DNA of 64,000 nt, from contig CP031964.1 of the NCBI GenBank assembly GCA_003443635.1, forward strand, positions 1,644,321 through 1,708,320. Direction: 5' to 3'. A program made the position numbers and the translations under genes. Source of the DNA: Flavobacteriaceae bacterium. Lineage in GTDB: Bacteria > Bacteroidota > Bacteroidia > Flavobacteriales > Flavobacteriaceae. Within the stretch, counting starts at the first letter, position 1; every line of letters begins with the position of its first letter. Positions 63,061-64,000 of the stretch are shown in pieces. The notes below the pieces were generated by a model. That model was not told the DNA's origin. It made no database searches and saw only the letters and a list, made by a program, of their open reading frames with translations.

Positions 63061-64000
63061 CTAATCACATTTCTTACTACCTAAGGCCTTTATGTTGGCT
63101 ATAACAGTATTAAAAGCTGGATATGATATTACACCATTTACAACATTAGAAGTTAAATTATTTGCAACTGCCCATGTAGTAAATTCAGTGGTTTGCTCTA
63201 ACCCAACCCAACTGATATATTCAGATGTTTTTTCTTTCCAATCTGTCCCAAACTCATCTTGCATACTCGAAATTAAAAAAGGATTTTCGTTAGCCCAGTC
63301 ATTTTCTTCTAAAATTAAATTTTCGATTTGTGATTTGTAGCTCATAACATTAAAACTAGCTGTGTTAAATAAAGAATGTGTCCATTGCAAACTTGTAGGG
63401 TTAGCCTGATTATATACACAAATTAACGCAGCGAATCTATGTTTTACTGATAAAGGGCTCAATAGTAAATTAATAGCATAGTTGCCACAATCTACATTAA
63501 GTTGAGGATCTCCATTAGGTAGAAACACTATAAGACCCAATTCATCCAATGTTCTCATTAACATAACATGTGTCAATTCATGAGCCAATGTTACCATTCT
63601 TGCTAAATTTGAAGAATTTTCAATTGCATGACTAGTTGTTATTGTATAAAAGTCAAATCCACTACTAAAGTTGTTTGCTTCATGCCCTTTTGTAATTCCC
63701 CAGTCCTGACCTGGAGTAATCCCAACTTTATATTGTAAAATATCAGTTGGATCGCTTCTAAAAAGACTAAGCAATTGTTCATAGAAATTATTATCAGATA
63801 TGTCATTTGCTAATTTATCATGAATACATTTAGTTTTTGTATTGACAAAACTTTGATGATTCGTAAAAATTTCAAAGTCCTCAACTGGCGTACATTCTCC
63901 ATTTCCACCTATTATGCCCACATCTCCAATATCGTTTCCAAAACCAGGTAATGTTTTAGATGGTATACAAGGGTTTGCAGGTAATGGGCTAGTATTTACA
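63061..64000 (-). CDS. Secreted HELTH metalloprotease-like protein (5' end outside window)
   Basis: Open from the right edge to the stop at 63061, at least 313 residues. A Cys/Gly-rich linker (NPCIPSKTLPGFGND, IIGGNGECTP) leads to a domain that begins TKTKCIHDKL, like TGKEKCAYDLL of the 59664 gene. The HELTH motif (LAHELTHVM, about 63575-63590) is a zincin HExxH. Start and signal lie off the window. Probably a paralogous effector-type protein with a different catalytic tail. The frame from GTG 63921 onwards is not the start; codons continue upstream. Confidence 0.75.
   Translation of the reverse strand, partial: VNTSPLPANPCIPSKTLPGFGNDIGDVGIIGGNGECTPVEDFEIFTNHQSFVNTKTKCIHDKLANDISDNNFYEQLLSLFRSDPTDILQYKVGITPGQDWGITKGHEANNFSSGFDFYTITTSHAIENSSNLARMVTLAHELTHVMLMRTLDELGLIVFLPNGDPQLNVDCGNYAINLLLSPLSVKHRFAALICVYNQANPTSLQWTHSLFNTASFNVMSYKSQIENLILEENDWANENPFLISSMQDEFGTDWKEKTSEYISWVGLEQTTEFTTWAVANNLTSNVVNGVISYPAFNTVIANIKALGSKKCD

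Overview
The window looks like a chromosomal segment of a marine-type Flavobacteriaceae bacterium (Bacteroidota). The DNA is AT-rich, and promoters fit the Bacteroidota pattern TTG-N19-TAnnTTTG; four clear cases are listed. Shine-Dalgarno sites are not evident. Gene content also fits: ResB/CcsA fusion, DUF4290-MurA pair, BshB1, secreted M28/S9 peptidases, SusD-free lipoprotein-rich operons and giant secreted repeat proteins.

Layout. 1-8562 (minus) is the 5' part of a giant secreted M14 zinc carboxypeptidase. Its C-terminal side is at least 33 tandem copies of a 51-residue MopE-like, Asp-rich, putative metal-binding repeat, and it runs off the left edge. 8966-9039 is a CAT-anticodon tRNA. 9171-17606 is housekeeping: START-like protein, class IV aminotransferase, YqgE, HU, an AAA/recQ/fmt operon, DUF493, DUF4290 and a MurA with Asp at the fosfomycin-target Cys. 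17690-24890 holds an RDD protein, VOC protein, M20 amidohydrolase, small stress-type proteins, an aquaporin, a DUF2911 protein and a PIG-L / 37-residue membrane peptide / sodium:solute symporter operon. 27525-31293 is a minus-strand operon (DUF2520, KdsC-like, UbiA-like, Maf, lipoprotein). 31354-41219 holds a truncated haemoglobin, ResB/CcsA, AqpZ, RluE-like, MATE, a trans-sulfuration enzyme and BshB1, followed by tRNA-His.

41495-52723 is rich in envelope peptidases: two tandem M28 lipoproteins, a DPP-IV-like S9 peptidase, an amidohydrolase, an LRR lipoprotein and a third M28 peptidase. 52795-56689 holds a sterol-desaturase-like enzyme, a Crp-type regulator facing a ferredoxin-cyclase fusion, and a PhzF protein.

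56841-64000 is an accessory region of small, fast-evolving genes. It has two Cys-rich GG-leader peptide precursors with a nearly identical 55-nt transcribed leader. Two divergently oriented promoters carry the same 7-2-7 TAC...GTA palindrome at identical spacing. There are tandem duplicated secreted proteins, tiny membrane proteins, a frameshifted SHOCT-like gene, two HExxH-containing secreted or lipoprotein genes that look like polymorphic effectors, and a truncated DUF3800 gene. The most unusual items are the giant repeat gene and this peptide/regulon region.
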